Part shown: piece by piece, positions 1 to 7,459 of the stretch
How the letters are laid out: the number at the start of each line of letters is the position of its first letter
How positions within the stretch are numbered: position 1 is the first letter of the stretch
Assembly (NCBI GenBank): GCA_020636915.1
Contig: JACJWV010000013.1
Location: 93,534-157,533, forward strand
Source: Nocardioides sp.
Lineage (GTDB): Bacteria > Actinomycetota > Actinomycetes > Propionibacteriales > Nocardioidaceae
Direction of reading: 5' to 3'
DNA: 64,000 nt
Made by a program: the position numbers and the translations under genes
The notes under the pieces: model-generated
Database searches by the model: none
What the model saw: only the letters and a program-made list of their open reading frames with translations
Told to the model about the DNA's origin: nothing

Positions 1-2
1 TC

Positions 3-872
3 GGGGACCGCCAGGCGTTCTCGAAGCTGCTGCGGTCGTGCGGGTCGGTCGCCGGGCTCGAGCGGGTGCGGTTCACCTCGCCGCACCCCGCGGAGTTCAC
101 CGACGACGTGATCGAGGCGATGGCCGAGACGCCGAACGTGATGCCCCAGCTGCACATGCCGCTCCAGTCCGGCTCGGACAAGGTGCTGCGCGACATGCGA
201 CGCTCCTACCGCCAGAAGAAGTTCCTCGGCATCATCGAGCGGGTCCGCGCCGCGATGCCGGACGCGGCGATCACCACCGACATCATCGTGGGCTTCCCCG
301 GGGAGACCGAGGAGGACTTCGCCGAGACGCTGCACGTGGTGCGCGAGGCGCGGTTCTCCGGCGCGTTCACCTTCCAGTACTCCAAGCGGCCCGGCACCCC
401 CGCCGCCGCCCTGCCCGACCAGATCCCGCCTGCGGTCGTGAAGGACCGCTACGAGCGCCTGGTCTCCCTCGTCGACGAGATCGCCTGGGAGGAGAACAAG
501 CGGCTCGTCGGCCGGCACGTCGAGCTGATGGTCGCCGAGGGGGAGGGGCGCAAGGACGCCGCCACCCACCGGCTGAGCGGACGCGGGCCCGACAACCGCC
601 TGGTCCACTTCTCCTTCGATCCGGTGGTTGAGGAAGGCGCTCTCGCGCCTGTCTCGAAACCCCGTCCCGGCGACCTGGTCACGGTCGAGGTCACGTACGC
701 CGCTCCGCACCACCTGGTCGCGGACCGCTTCGTCGAGGTCCGCCGGACCCGGTCGGGCGACGCGTGGGAGGCGCGGACCGCCGCGCCCGCGACCGGCACG
801 GCCGGCGTCCCGCTCGGCATGCCCGCCGTCGGCGTACCCGCTCCGCTCCCCGACGCCCCGGTGTGTGGCTGA
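3..872 (+). CDS. miaB: tRNA-2-methylthio-N6-dimethylallyladenosine synthase, 3' part
   Basis: MiaB adds the 2-methylthio group to i6A37 of tRNAs by radical-SAM chemistry. The gene is cut by the window edge: the first in-frame codon is at position 3 and about 289 codons remain, so the N-terminal domain and the CxxxCxxC cluster site lie outside. Visible family motifs are ERVRFTSPHP, MPLQSGSD, DIIVGFPGETEEDF and FQYSKRPGTPA, followed by a C-terminal TRAM domain (GRHVELMVAEGEGR, NRLVHF, GDLVTVEVTYA). Inside the TRAM domain about 14 residues (VVEEGALAPVSKPR) are encoded by a dispersed palindromic repeat at 622-662, an in-frame insertion that looks tolerated because the domain resumes normally. miaA lies 2.3 kb downstream and acts one step earlier on the same tRNA base. 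Confidence 0.95.
   Translation, partial: GDRQAFSKLLRSCGSVAGLERVRFTSPHPAEFTDDVIEAMAETPNVMPQLHMPLQSGSDKVLRDMRRSYRQKKFLGIIERVRAAMPDAAITTDIIVGFPGETEEDFAETLHVVREARFSGAFTFQYSKRPGTPAAALPDQIPPAVVKDRYERLVSLVDEIAWEENKRLVGRHVELMVAEGEGRKDAATHRLSGRGPDNRLVHFSFDPVVEEGALAPVSKPRPGDLVTVEVTYAAPHHLVADRFVEVRRTRSGDAWEARTAAPATGTAGVPLGMPAVGVPAPLPDAPVCG
622..662. repeat. dispersed GGTGGTTGAG/CGAAACC palindromic element inside miaB
   Basis: The element starts GGTGGTTGAG and ends GTCTCGAAACC, with a short internal inverted repeat (GGCGCTCTCGCGCC). Related copies lie at 47610-47648, 54727-54830, 56137-56188 and 63561-63624. Here it is read in the frame PVVEEGALAPVSKP within the TRAM domain of MiaB. Confidence 0.75.
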
Positions 873-1605
873 CGTGGCGGCCGACGCTCCGACCATCCTG
901 GCGACCTCCGGCGGCTGGGCCCTCGACGACCGGCTCCGCTGGCGCGTCGGCCCGCTGACCGACCTCGCCGTCGAGCTCTCCGGTGTCACCGGGCGGGCGC
1001 CGCGGGTGACCTTCCTGGGCACGGCGTGCGGCGACAACCCTGCGCTCTACCACGAGTTCTACGCCGCCGCGCAGCGCCGCGGCTTCGCCGGCTCCCACCT
1101 GCAGCTCTTCACGATGCCGAACGTCGACGACGTCACCGCGCACCTCCTCGAGCAGGACGTGGTGTGGGTCTGGGGCGGCAGCGTCGCGGGCCTGCTCGCG
1201 ATGTGGCGGCTGCACGGTGTCGACGAGGCGATGCGCACCGCGTGGGAGGCGGGTGTCGTGCTGACCGGCGTCTCCGCCGGGTCGATCTGCTGGCACGTCG
1301 GCGGGACCACCGACTCCTTCGGCCCGCAGCTGCGCCCGATCGGCGACGGCCTCGGCCTGCTCCCGTGGTCCAACGGCGTGCACTACGACTCCGAGGAGCA
1401 GCGCCGGCCGCTGTTCCAGTCCCTGATCGCCGACGGCACGCTGCCGGCGGGCTACGCGACCGACGACGGCGCCGGGGTTCTCTACCGCGGCACCGAGATG
1501 GTCGAGGCCTACGCCGAGCGCGACGGCGCCGGCGCCTACTTCGTCGAACGCGGCCCCGACGGCACCGCCGTCGAGACCGAGCTCCCGGTCACCCGCCTGC
1601 GCTGA
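865..1605 (+). CDS. peptidase S51 (dipeptidase E-like) family protein
   Basis: This belongs to the S51 family, serine hydrolases related to aspartyl dipeptidase E and cyanophycinase. The nucleophile elbow GVSAGSICW (GxSAGS) is clear, as are the family signatures TSGG near the N-terminus, VWGGSVAGLLAMW and ATDDGAGVLYRG near the C-terminus. The length of about 246 residues is normal for the family. GTG 865 overlaps the miaB stop by 8 bases and GTG 874 is the alternative; neither has a convincing Shine-Dalgarno sequence, which fits translational coupling to miaB. The open frame extends further upstream to 628, but that part is only the miaB shadow. The physiological substrate cannot be read from the sequence; cytoplasmic peptide turnover is an inference. 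Confidence 0.85.
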   Translation: MADVAADAPTILATSGGWALDDRLRWRVGPLTDLAVELSGVTGRAPRVTFLGTACGDNPALYHEFYAAAQRRGFAGSHLQLFTMPNVDDVTAHLLEQDVVWVWGGSVAGLLAMWRLHGVDEAMRTAWEAGVVLTGVSAGSICWHVGGTTDSFGPQLRPIGDGLGLLPWSNGVHYDSEEQRRPLFQSLIADGTLPAGYATDDGAGVLYRGTEMVEAYAERDGAGAYFVERGPDGTAVETELPVTRLR

Positions 1606-1667
1606 GGGTGGCGCCGTCGGGTTGCTGGCGGTCGGGTGGGCATCCGGGCGCGTGCATCCACCCGGGG

Positions 1668-1745
1668 GCGGGACGACGAAGTACGAGGCGGGACGACGAA
1701 GTTTTGTCGTCCCGCGTCGGATTTCGTCGGCCGGCCGACAAAACT
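1668..1745. repeat. short repeated and inverted GGGACGACGAAGT units in the gene-end spacer
   Basis: The 163-base spacer between the S51 gene and the convergent minus-strand cluster contains GCGGGACGACGAAGT twice in direct orientation (1668-1682 and 1688-1702). An inverted copy follows at once (TTTTGTCGTCCCGC, 1702-1715), then a GTCGGCCGGCCGAC palindrome. The second unit and its inverse form a strong hairpin, so a bidirectional terminator function is plausible. Nothing else is seen in the spacer. Confidence 0.55.
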
Positions 1746-1768
1746 CCGCGCTCGCCCCGCCGGCCGGC

Positions 1769-2083
1769 TCAGATCTCGTCGTCGGCGCGGGGGTCCTTGC
1801 TCGAGTAGCCCGCCTTCGGCGGGATCCCGACCGGGTTGTCCTCGGGGTTGCCGGTCGACTGCTCGGGGAGCGTCTCCTCCTCGGGGGACCGCTCGTGCGG
1901 CGAGACGTCGCGCAGGCCGTCGGTGGCGTCCTGGCCCGGGCCGGTCGGGCCGACCCGCTCGCTGCTGACGCCCATGTCGCCGGCCGCGCGGTCGGGTCCG
2001 GTGGAGCCGGGCGTCGACGACTGGATCTCCTCGTTCGAGTCGTCGCGCCCAGGGGCCTCCGAGGTCTCGGAGCCCGGGCTCAT
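1769..2083 (-). CDS. hypothetical small acidic, probably disordered protein
   Basis: The product is about 104 residues and not recognised. It is rich in Glu, Asp, Ser, Pro and Gly with no hydrophobic segment or Cys (begins MSPGSETSEAPGRDD, ends YSSKDPRADDEI), so a soluble disordered protein is expected. Its ATG overlaps the TGA of the preceding gene in an ATGA arrangement, which supports this start and translational coupling. It is the last gene of a minus-strand run 3170-1769 that includes three other tiny acidic proteins and a Nudix hydrolase. The open frame continues upstream to 2497, but only as shadow sequence. It could be a stress-related or hydrophilin-like protein, but that is a guess. 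Confidence 0.6.
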   Translation of the reverse strand: MSPGSETSEAPGRDDSNEEIQSSTPGSTGPDRAAGDMGVSSERVGPTGPGQDATDGLRDVSPHERSPEEETLPEQSTGNPEDNPVGIPPKAGYSSKDPRADDEI

Positions 2084-2331
2084 GCGGGCGACTCCTTGTC
2101 CGACTCCTCGTGGTGGCCATCGTCGCTGCGCGTGGCCTCGGTCGAGGTGTCCTCGCCCTCCTTGACCGACTCCATGAGCGGGTCGGGCGCCTTCTCGTCG
2201 ATGGCGGGGTTCTCGTCGGGCGACAGGTCCGGGATCGAGTGCCCACCGTTCTCGGGCTGCGCGTCCACGCCGCCGGGGTTGGGCTCTCCGGGTTCGATCT
2301 GGGGCTCGGGCTGGGGTCCGAGGTCCGACAT
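2080..2331 (-). CDS. hypothetical small acidic, probably disordered protein
   Basis: The product is about 83 residues and not recognised. It is dominated by Pro, Glu, Asp and Gly (MSDLGPQPEPQIEPGEPNPG at the start, a run of Glu/Asp/Ser/His at the end). The start is set by AGGGAGGG a few bases before ATG 2331. It lies 14 bases downstream of the Nudix gene and overlaps the next gene by 4 bases. Composition and position resemble the 58-residue proteins at 2816 and 2994, so the four may be functionally related even without alignable sequence. Confidence 0.6.
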   Translation of the reverse strand: MSDLGPQPEPQIEPGEPNPGGVDAQPENGGHSIPDLSPDENPAIDEKAPDPLMESVKEGEDTSTEATRSDDGHHEESDKESPA

Positions 2332-2345
2332 GTGTCCCTCCCTGG

Positions 2346-2819
2346 TCAGAAGCCGAACGTCGAGTACGCCGTTGTCGTACCCGTTCGCAGGGCCTCCAAC
2401 ACGGCGCGCTCGTGAGGCACGACCGGCTCGGGGAGGTCGTCGAGGCGGCACCACCGCAGCTCGGCCGCCTTGGCGGCCTCGAGGATCCGGGGCTCACCCG
2501 ACCAGGACCGGGCGGTGAAGAAGAAGTCGATCCGCTCGTCGATCGGCTCGCCGCCCCGCGTGCGCTGCATCGAGGTGACGAAGGCGAGGTCGAGGTCGGT
2601 CACGCCGATCTCCTCCAGCGCCTCGCGGTGGGCCGCGTCGAACGCCGTCTCGCCCTGCTCGACGTGGCCGGCCGCCGCGGCCGCCCAGTGGTCGTCCATG
2701 TAGCCGGTGTTCTGCCGCAGCTGCAGCAGCACCTCGGTGTCCGGACCCGAGCCGCGCAGCAGGAAGACGTACGCCGCCGGCACGACCACGAAGCGGCCGT
2801 GCGAGGGAGCCTGCGTCAC
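2346..2819 (-). CDS. Nudix hydrolase
   Basis: Nudix enzymes hydrolyse nucleoside diphosphates linked to another moiety, using Mg2+ bound by the Nudix box. The box is complete here: GHVEQGETAFDAAHREALEEIGV follows the GX5EX7REUXEEXGU pattern, at about residues 51-73 of 157. The preceding strand AAYVFLLRG and the GYMDDHWAAAAA segment resemble the group annotated as NUDIX domain or MutT-like in actinobacteria. The GTG start overlaps the stop of the upstream 58-residue gene by 4 bases (GTGA), so the two are probably translated together. The substrate is unknown. Confidence 0.9.
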   Translation of the reverse strand: MTQAPSHGRFVVVPAAYVFLLRGSGPDTEVLLQLRQNTGYMDDHWAAAAAGHVEQGETAFDAAHREALEEIGVTDLDLAFVTSMQRTRGGEPIDERIDFFFTARSWSGEPRILEAAKAAELRWCRLDDLPEPVVPHERAVLEALRTGTTTAYSTFGF

Positions 2820-2992
2820 TCGGCGGCCTCGTCCTCGGCGTCGAGGTCCTGAGGGGTGGCCTCCGCCTCGCCGAGGGGGTCGTAGTGCGTGCCGGTCTCG
2901 CCGGAGACCGCCTCGCGCTCGTCGGCCTCGAACTCCTCCTCGTCGGGCCGCTCGTCGACCACGACGTCCTCGGTCATGTCGAACTCGCTCAT
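2816..2992 (-). CDS. hypothetical 58-residue acidic protein
   Basis: This very acidic peptide (begins MSEFDMTEDVVVDERPDEEE, ends DAEDEAAE) has no known domain. ATG 2992 is preceded by AGGAGGGC at good spacing, and the stop overlaps the Nudix GTG start. A longer frame to 3082 exists, but its Arg-rich leader is shadow sequence. It sits 1 base after the stop of the other 58-residue acidic gene. The charge suggests a disordered protein that binds a basic partner or metal; this is inference only. Confidence 0.6.
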   Translation of the reverse strand: MSEFDMTEDVVVDERPDEEEFEADEREAVSGETGTHYDPLGEAEATPQDLDAEDEAAE

Positions 2993-2993
2993 C

Positions 2994-3170
2994 TCACTGC
3001 CCTCCTGCGTCGTCCGACGGCTCGTCGAGCGACGTCTCCGCATTCTCCTCCTGCTCGGCGGGGCGTGCACCCGCATCGGCACGGTCCGGCAGCTCGCCGG
3101 CGTGCTCGCCCGGCGGGGTGTCGGTGCCGAGCGGCTCCTGACGCTCTTCCTCGGGGATCGGTGCGGTCAT
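2994..3170 (-). CDS. hypothetical 58-residue acidic protein
   Basis: This is the first gene of the minus-strand acidic-protein/Nudix run. The product (MTAPIPEEERQEPLGTDTPP at the start) is Glu/Asp/Pro/Ala-rich, hydrophilic and not recognised. Its ATG is only 18 bases from the divergent GTG start of miaA, so the two genes either share an overlapping promoter zone or have promoters inside each other's 5' ends. It has the same length as its neighbour, but alignment by eye shows no clear homology. It could be a false gene, but the operon spacing argues for it. Confidence 0.5.
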   Translation of the reverse strand: MTAPIPEEERQEPLGTDTPPGEHAGELPDRADAGARPAEQEENAETSLDEPSDDAGGQ

Positions 3171-3188
3171 GCCTGCCACACTAACCAC

Positions 3189-4160
3189 GTGCCGGACAGC
3201 CGAAACCGCGCGCCCCAACGCGCGATCGTGGCCGTGGTCGGCGCCACCGCGTCGGGCAAGACGGACCTCTCGCTCGACCTGGCCGAGCGCCTCGACGGCG
3301 AGGTCGTCAACACCGACGCCATGCAGGTCTACCGGGGCATGGACGTCGGTACGGCGAAGCTGCCGGTCGCCGAGCGACGCGGCATCCCGCACCACCTCCT
3401 GGACACCCTCACGGTCCGCGACCCGGCAACGGTCGCGGAGTTCCAGGGCTGGGCGCGCGCGGCGATCGCGGACATCCGCGGGCGGGACCGGACGCCGGTG
3501 CTCGTGGGTGGCTCGGCGCTCTACACCCGAGCGATCCTGGACCGGTTCGAGTTCCCCGGGACCGACGACGCCGTACGCCGGCGGCTGGAGGAGGAGCTCG
3601 AGGACGTCGGGCCCGCCGCACTGCACGAGAGGCTGCGCGCGGTCGACCCCGAGGCCGCCGACCGGATCCTCGTGGACAACGGCCGGCGCATCGTGCGCGC
3701 GCTCGAGGTCGTCGAGATCACCGGGCGACCGTTCACCGCCTCGCTCCCGCGGCTGGAGTATCTCGACCCGCGCACGGTGCAGATCGGCGTCGACATCGAC
3801 CGGCCGACGCTCGACGAGCGGATCGCGCAGCGGGTCGACGCGATGTTCGACGCCGGGTTCGTCGCCGAGGTCGAGCGGCTGCTCGCCGAGGGGCTCGCCG
3901 AGGGCCGGACCGCTGGTCGCGCGATCGGCTACCGGGAGGTGGCGGCGTACCTCGCTGGGGAGCTGACCCTCGAGGAGGCGCGCGAGCGCACGGTCAACGC
4001 CACCCGCCGCTTCTCCCGGCGCCAGGACTCGTGGTTCCGCAAGGACCCCCGCGTCGTCTGGATCCGGTACGACGACCCGGGGCTGGTGAGCAGGGCGCTC
4101 GAGGCCGTCAGGACGAGCAAGATCGATCAAGCGCCCGAGGGTGGGGCACCGCCAGACTGA
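3189..4160 (+). CDS. miaA: tRNA dimethylallyltransferase
   Basis: MiaA transfers dimethylallyl from DMAPP to N6 of A37 in tRNAs reading UNN codons, giving the substrate for MiaB. The P-loop GATASGKTDLSLDLA is near the N-terminus, followed by the signature segments NTDAMQVYRGMDVGTAKL, IPHHLLD, LVGGSALYTRAIL and RAIGYREVAAYL. The C-terminal TRRFSRRQDSWFRKDPRV is also typical. GTG 3189 gives 323 residues with about 16 residues before the P-loop, the usual family layout; the longer frame to 2889 is shadow. Divergent from the acidic-protein cluster. Confidence 0.96.
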   Translation: MPDSRNRAPQRAIVAVVGATASGKTDLSLDLAERLDGEVVNTDAMQVYRGMDVGTAKLPVAERRGIPHHLLDTLTVRDPATVAEFQGWARAAIADIRGRDRTPVLVGGSALYTRAILDRFEFPGTDDAVRRRLEEELEDVGPAALHERLRAVDPEAADRILVDNGRRIVRALEVVEITGRPFTASLPRLEYLDPRTVQIGVDIDRPTLDERIAQRVDAMFDAGFVAEVERLLAEGLAEGRTAGRAIGYREVAAYLAGELTLEEARERTVNATRRFSRRQDSWFRKDPRVVWIRYDDPGLVSRALEAVRTSKIDQAPEGGAPPD

Positions 4161-4164
4161 CCCC

Positions 4165-5079
4165 ATGGCGACGACGGGACGCGACCGGCTCCGCGAGCTG
4201 CTCGACGCGGTGCTCGACGACCAGCACCGCACCCTCGACGACATGGCCGGTGGCGCGTACGCCTCGTCGTACCACTTCTCCCGGCAGCTGTCCGCGGCCG
4301 CCGGTGAGCCACCCGTCGCGATGCGCCGCCGCGTGATGCTCGAGCGGGCCGCCTGGCGGTTGCGCGGGGGAGCGGCGGTGACCGACGTGGCGTTCGAGGC
4401 GGGGTACGAGTCGGTCGAGGGGTTCAGCCGGGCCTTCTCCCGCGCCTACGGGCACCCGCCCTCGCAGCCGGTCGCGGGCTCGCACTGGCTGCCCGCGCCC
4501 AACGGCATCCACTTCCACTCACCCACGTCGCTGTGGGTCCACTCCGGGGAGCGCCCGATGGCCCAACCACTCGACCTCATGGTCCACCACGACCTCGACG
4601 ACACCCGGGCGCTGCTGGACCTCGCCAAGCAGGTCCCGGAGGAGGACTACCGGCGCGCGGTGCGCCCGGTGCGCACCTGGGAGGGCGAGGAGTCGACCCT
4701 CGCGCAGGTGCTCGAGCGGCAGGTCCACACCCTGGAGGTCTGGCTGGCGGCGATCCGCGGCGAGGACTTCCCCGTGGACCGCTCCGACGACCCGGCGGCA
4801 CTGGTCCGGCGGCACGACGAGGTCGCGCCGCGGTGGCTGGACCTGGTCCGCGACGTCGACCGGCGCGGCGCGTGGGACGACCGGATCGTCGACGCGCTCT
4901 GCGACCCACCGGAGAGCTTCGTTCTCGGCAGCATCCTCGCCCACGTCCTGACCTACTCCGCCCACCGCCGCCTCGGCGCCCGCGCGATGCTCGTCGAGCT
5001 CGGGGTCGAGGTCGACGAGGGCGACCCCATCAACTGGCTCCGACGACGCTCGGGCGACAGCGAGGAGGGTGACGCGTGA
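4165..5079 (+). CDS. AraC-type HTH / DinB-like domain regulator
   Basis: The N-terminal ~95 residues form an AraC/XylS DNA-binding domain with two helix-turn-helices (RDRLRELLDAVLDD, ASSYHFSRQLSAAAGEPP, and VTDVAFEAGYESVEGFSRAFSRAYGHPPS). The remaining ~190 residues look like a DinB-like four-helix domain (DLMVHHDLDDTRALLDLAKQ, ESTLAQVLERQVHTLEVWLAAIRG, GSILAHVLTYSAHRR). This HTH-first order is reversed from classical AraC proteins. ATG 4165 was chosen; GTG 4141 is inside miaA. The stop overlaps the RibD-like gene by 4 bases (GTGA), so the two form a coupled unit. Ligand unknown. Confidence 0.85.
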   Translation: MATTGRDRLRELLDAVLDDQHRTLDDMAGGAYASSYHFSRQLSAAAGEPPVAMRRRVMLERAAWRLRGGAAVTDVAFEAGYESVEGFSRAFSRAYGHPPSQPVAGSHWLPAPNGIHFHSPTSLWVHSGERPMAQPLDLMVHHDLDDTRALLDLAKQVPEEDYRRAVRPVRTWEGEESTLAQVLERQVHTLEVWLAAIRGEDFPVDRSDDPAALVRRHDEVAPRWLDLVRDVDRRGAWDDRIVDALCDPPESFVLGSILAHVLTYSAHRRLGARAMLVELGVEVDEGDPINWLRRRSGDSEEGDA

Positions 5080-5600
5080 AGACCGTCTACTACACCGCCA
5101 GCTCCGTCGACGGCTTCATCGCCGACGCCGACCACTCGCTGTCGTGGCTGCTCAGCCGCGACATCGACCAGGAGGGGGCGATGGCCTACCCCGGCTTCCG
5201 GGCGACGATCGGCGCCGCCGCCGTCGGGGCCAACACCTACCAGTGGGTGCTGGACCACGACCCGGACGGCTGGGACTTCACCATGCCCACGTGGGTCTTC
5301 ACCCATCGCGACTTCCCACCGCAGGACGGCGTCACGTTCACGACCGACGACGTCCGCACCGTGCATGCCGCCCTGGCCGAGGCGGCCGGCGGGAAGGACG
5401 TCTGGCTGATGGGAGGCGGCGACCTGGTGGGTCAGTTCGCCGACGCCGGCCTGCTCGACGAGGTGTGGGTGCAGTACGCGCCGATCACCCTCGGCGGCGG
5501 CGCGCCGCTCCTGCCCCGCCGGCTCGAGCTGCGGCTGGAGGAGCAGGACCGCAACCGTGAGTTCCTGGTCGCCCGCTACACCGTTTCGCCGCCCGGCTGA
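5076..5600 (+). CDS. dihydrofolate reductase / RibD C-terminal domain family protein
   Basis: The product of 174 residues has the RibD_C/DHFR fold signatures: YYTASSVDGFIAD at the N-terminus, VGANTYQW, the NADPH-site glycine segment VWLMGGGDLVGQFADAGLLDE, and PITLGGGAPLLP. Family members reduce pterin- or flavin-pathway-like substrates with NADPH, but stand-alone copies such as this usually have no assigned substrate. The start overlaps the stop of the AraC/DinB regulator by 4 bases and the start codon is GTG-overlapped ATG. The regulator probably controls this gene; that is inference from coupling. Confidence 0.88.
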   Translation: MKTVYYTASSVDGFIADADHSLSWLLSRDIDQEGAMAYPGFRATIGAAAVGANTYQWVLDHDPDGWDFTMPTWVFTHRDFPPQDGVTFTTDDVRTVHAALAEAAGGKDVWLMGGGDLVGQFADAGLLDEVWVQYAPITLGGGAPLLPRRLELRLEEQDRNREFLVARYTVSPPG

Positions 5601-5616
5601 CCGGGCACGGGGGTTC

Positions 5617-7422
5617 ATGCGTCTCGGGATCGCCATACTGGTTGCTGCCCTCGCCTCGTTCACCCTCGTCCCAGCCGCCTCCGCGGCCGAGACGGGCCCG
5701 CCCAAGCACGCGACCGCGAGGGGGTACGGCGGAGCGGTCACCTCGGTCGACCCCGAAGCCTCCCGGATCGGACTGAGGGTGCTGAAGGACGGCGGCAACG
5801 CCGTCGACGCCGCGGTCGCGACGGCGGCCGCGCTCGGGGTCACCGAGCCGTTCAGCTCCGGGATCGGTGGCGGCGGCTACTTCGTCTACTACGACGCGAG
5901 GTCGCGAACGGTCCAGACGCTCGACGGCCGCGAGACCGCGCCGGCGGCGATGGGGCACGACGCGTTCATCGACCCGAAGACCGGCAAGCCCTACGGCTTC
6001 TCGCCCGCGCGGGTGACCAGCGGCGTCTCGGTCGGCGTGCCCGGCACCCTCGCCACCTGGCAGGGCGCGCTGGCGCGCTGGGGCAGCCGGTCTCTCGCGC
6101 AGTCGCTCGAGCCCGCGGAGCTGCTGGCCCGCAGGGGCTTCGTCGTCGACCGGACCTTCCACGACCAGGTCGAGCAGAACACCCGTCGATTCAAGGCGTT
6201 CAAGCCGACCCGGGCGCTCTACCTCCCGCACGGCCAGCCCCCCGCCGTCGGCAGCCGGTTCCGCAACCCGGACCTGGCCCGCACGTACGACCTGCTCGCC
6301 GACCGCGGCGGTGCGCCGTTCTACCGCGGCGCTCTGGGACGCCAGATCGTGCACGCGGTCCGCAAGCCGCCGACGACGAGGGCCACGACGCTTCCGGTGC
6401 CGCCCGGCAGGATGACGCGCCGCGACCTGGCGCGCTACCGGGCGCTGCGCCAGGCTCCGACCCATAGCGACTACCGCGGCCTCGACGTCTACGGGATGGC
6501 GCCGTCCTCCTCGGGCGGCAGCACCGTCGGCGAGGCCCTCGACATCCTCGAGCAGCACGACCTGTCCGCGCTGCCGCGGCCCGAGGCGCTGCACTACTAC
6601 CTCGAGGCCAGCGCCCTCGCGTTCGCCGACCGCGGCGCGTACGTCGGTGACCCGGCTTTCGTCGACGTCCCGCTCGACGACCTGCTCTCCGACGACTTCG
6701 CCACCGAGCGCGACTGCACCATCGACCCCGCGCACGCGAGCCAGAAGCCGGTCGAGGCCGGCGACGTGTCGTCGTACGACGGCCAGTGCCCGCCGGGGCG
6801 GGCCACCAGAACCCGGACCAACGACACCGAGAACGTCGAGACGACCAACCTCACCGTCGCCGACCGGTGGGGAAACGTCGTCGAGTACACGCTGACGATC
6901 GAGCAGACGGGCGGCTCCGGGATCGTCGTGCCCGGCCGCGGGTTCCTGCTCAACAACGAGCTGACCGACTTCACGGCCGTCTACGACAAGGCCGACCCCA
7001 ACCGCATCGAGCCGCTCAAGCGGCCCCGCTCGTCGATGTCGCCGACGATCCTGCTCCGCCACGGCAAGCCGTTCCTCGCGGTCGGCTCGCCGGGCGGCTC
7101 GACGATCATCACCACGGTGCTGCAGATCCTCGTCGACCGCATCGACCTCGGCATGAGCCTGCCGCAGGCCATCGCCGCACCCCGGGCCACGCAGCGCAAC
7201 ACCCCCGAGGACCTCGCCGAGCCCGCGTTCGTCAAGCGGTACGGTGCCGCGCTCGAGGCGCTGGGCCACGACGTCGTGACCTACGACGACGTCTTCACCG
7301 GCACCCACGAAATCGGGGCGGCGACCGGGATCGAGTTCGGCAAGGGCGGGCTGCTGACCGTCGCTGCCGAGCCGGAGCGGCGTGGTGGCGGGTCGGCGAC
7401 CGTCGTACGCCCGCGGAAGTGA
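5617..7422 (+). CDS. ggt: gamma-glutamyltransferase, secreted
   Basis: GGT cleaves gamma-glutamyl bonds (glutathione and related conjugates) outside the cytoplasm and matures by autoproteolysis. A Sec signal peptide MRLGIAILVAALASFTLVPAASA starts at ATG 5617; the open frame to 5557 is extra. Large-subunit hallmarks are GGNAVDAAVATAAALGVTEP and SSGIGGGGYFVYYD. The predicted small subunit begins at the TTNLTVAD threonine, about residue 409, where most family members have TTH. Also present are the SSSGGSTVGE segment before it and GSPGGSTIITTVLQ near the C-terminus. The length of 601 is typical. In an actinobacterium using mycothiol, gamma-glutamyl peptides may be the real substrate (inference). 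Confidence 0.95.
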   Translation: MRLGIAILVAALASFTLVPAASAAETGPPKHATARGYGGAVTSVDPEASRIGLRVLKDGGNAVDAAVATAAALGVTEPFSSGIGGGGYFVYYDARSRTVQTLDGRETAPAAMGHDAFIDPKTGKPYGFSPARVTSGVSVGVPGTLATWQGALARWGSRSLAQSLEPAELLARRGFVVDRTFHDQVEQNTRRFKAFKPTRALYLPHGQPPAVGSRFRNPDLARTYDLLADRGGAPFYRGALGRQIVHAVRKPPTTRATTLPVPPGRMTRRDLARYRALRQAPTHSDYRGLDVYGMAPSSSGGSTVGEALDILEQHDLSALPRPEALHYYLEASALAFADRGAYVGDPAFVDVPLDDLLSDDFATERDCTIDPAHASQKPVEAGDVSSYDGQCPPGRATRTRTNDTENVETTNLTVADRWGNVVEYTLTIEQTGGSGIVVPGRGFLLNNELTDFTAVYDKADPNRIEPLKRPRSSMSPTILLRHGKPFLAVGSPGGSTIITTVLQILVDRIDLGMSLPQAIAAPRATQRNTPEDLAEPAFVKRYGAALEALGHDVVTYDDVFTGTHEIGAATGIEFGKGGLLTVAAEPERRGGGSATVVRPRK

Positions 7423-7459
7423 CGCGCGTCCGGCGCTCGGTCGCCGGTACCGTGGTGGG

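Noticed and set aside
4141..4164. GTG 4141 as start of the AraC/DinB regulator
   Set aside because: It lies inside miaA and adds residues outside the HTH domain; ATG 4165 is better.
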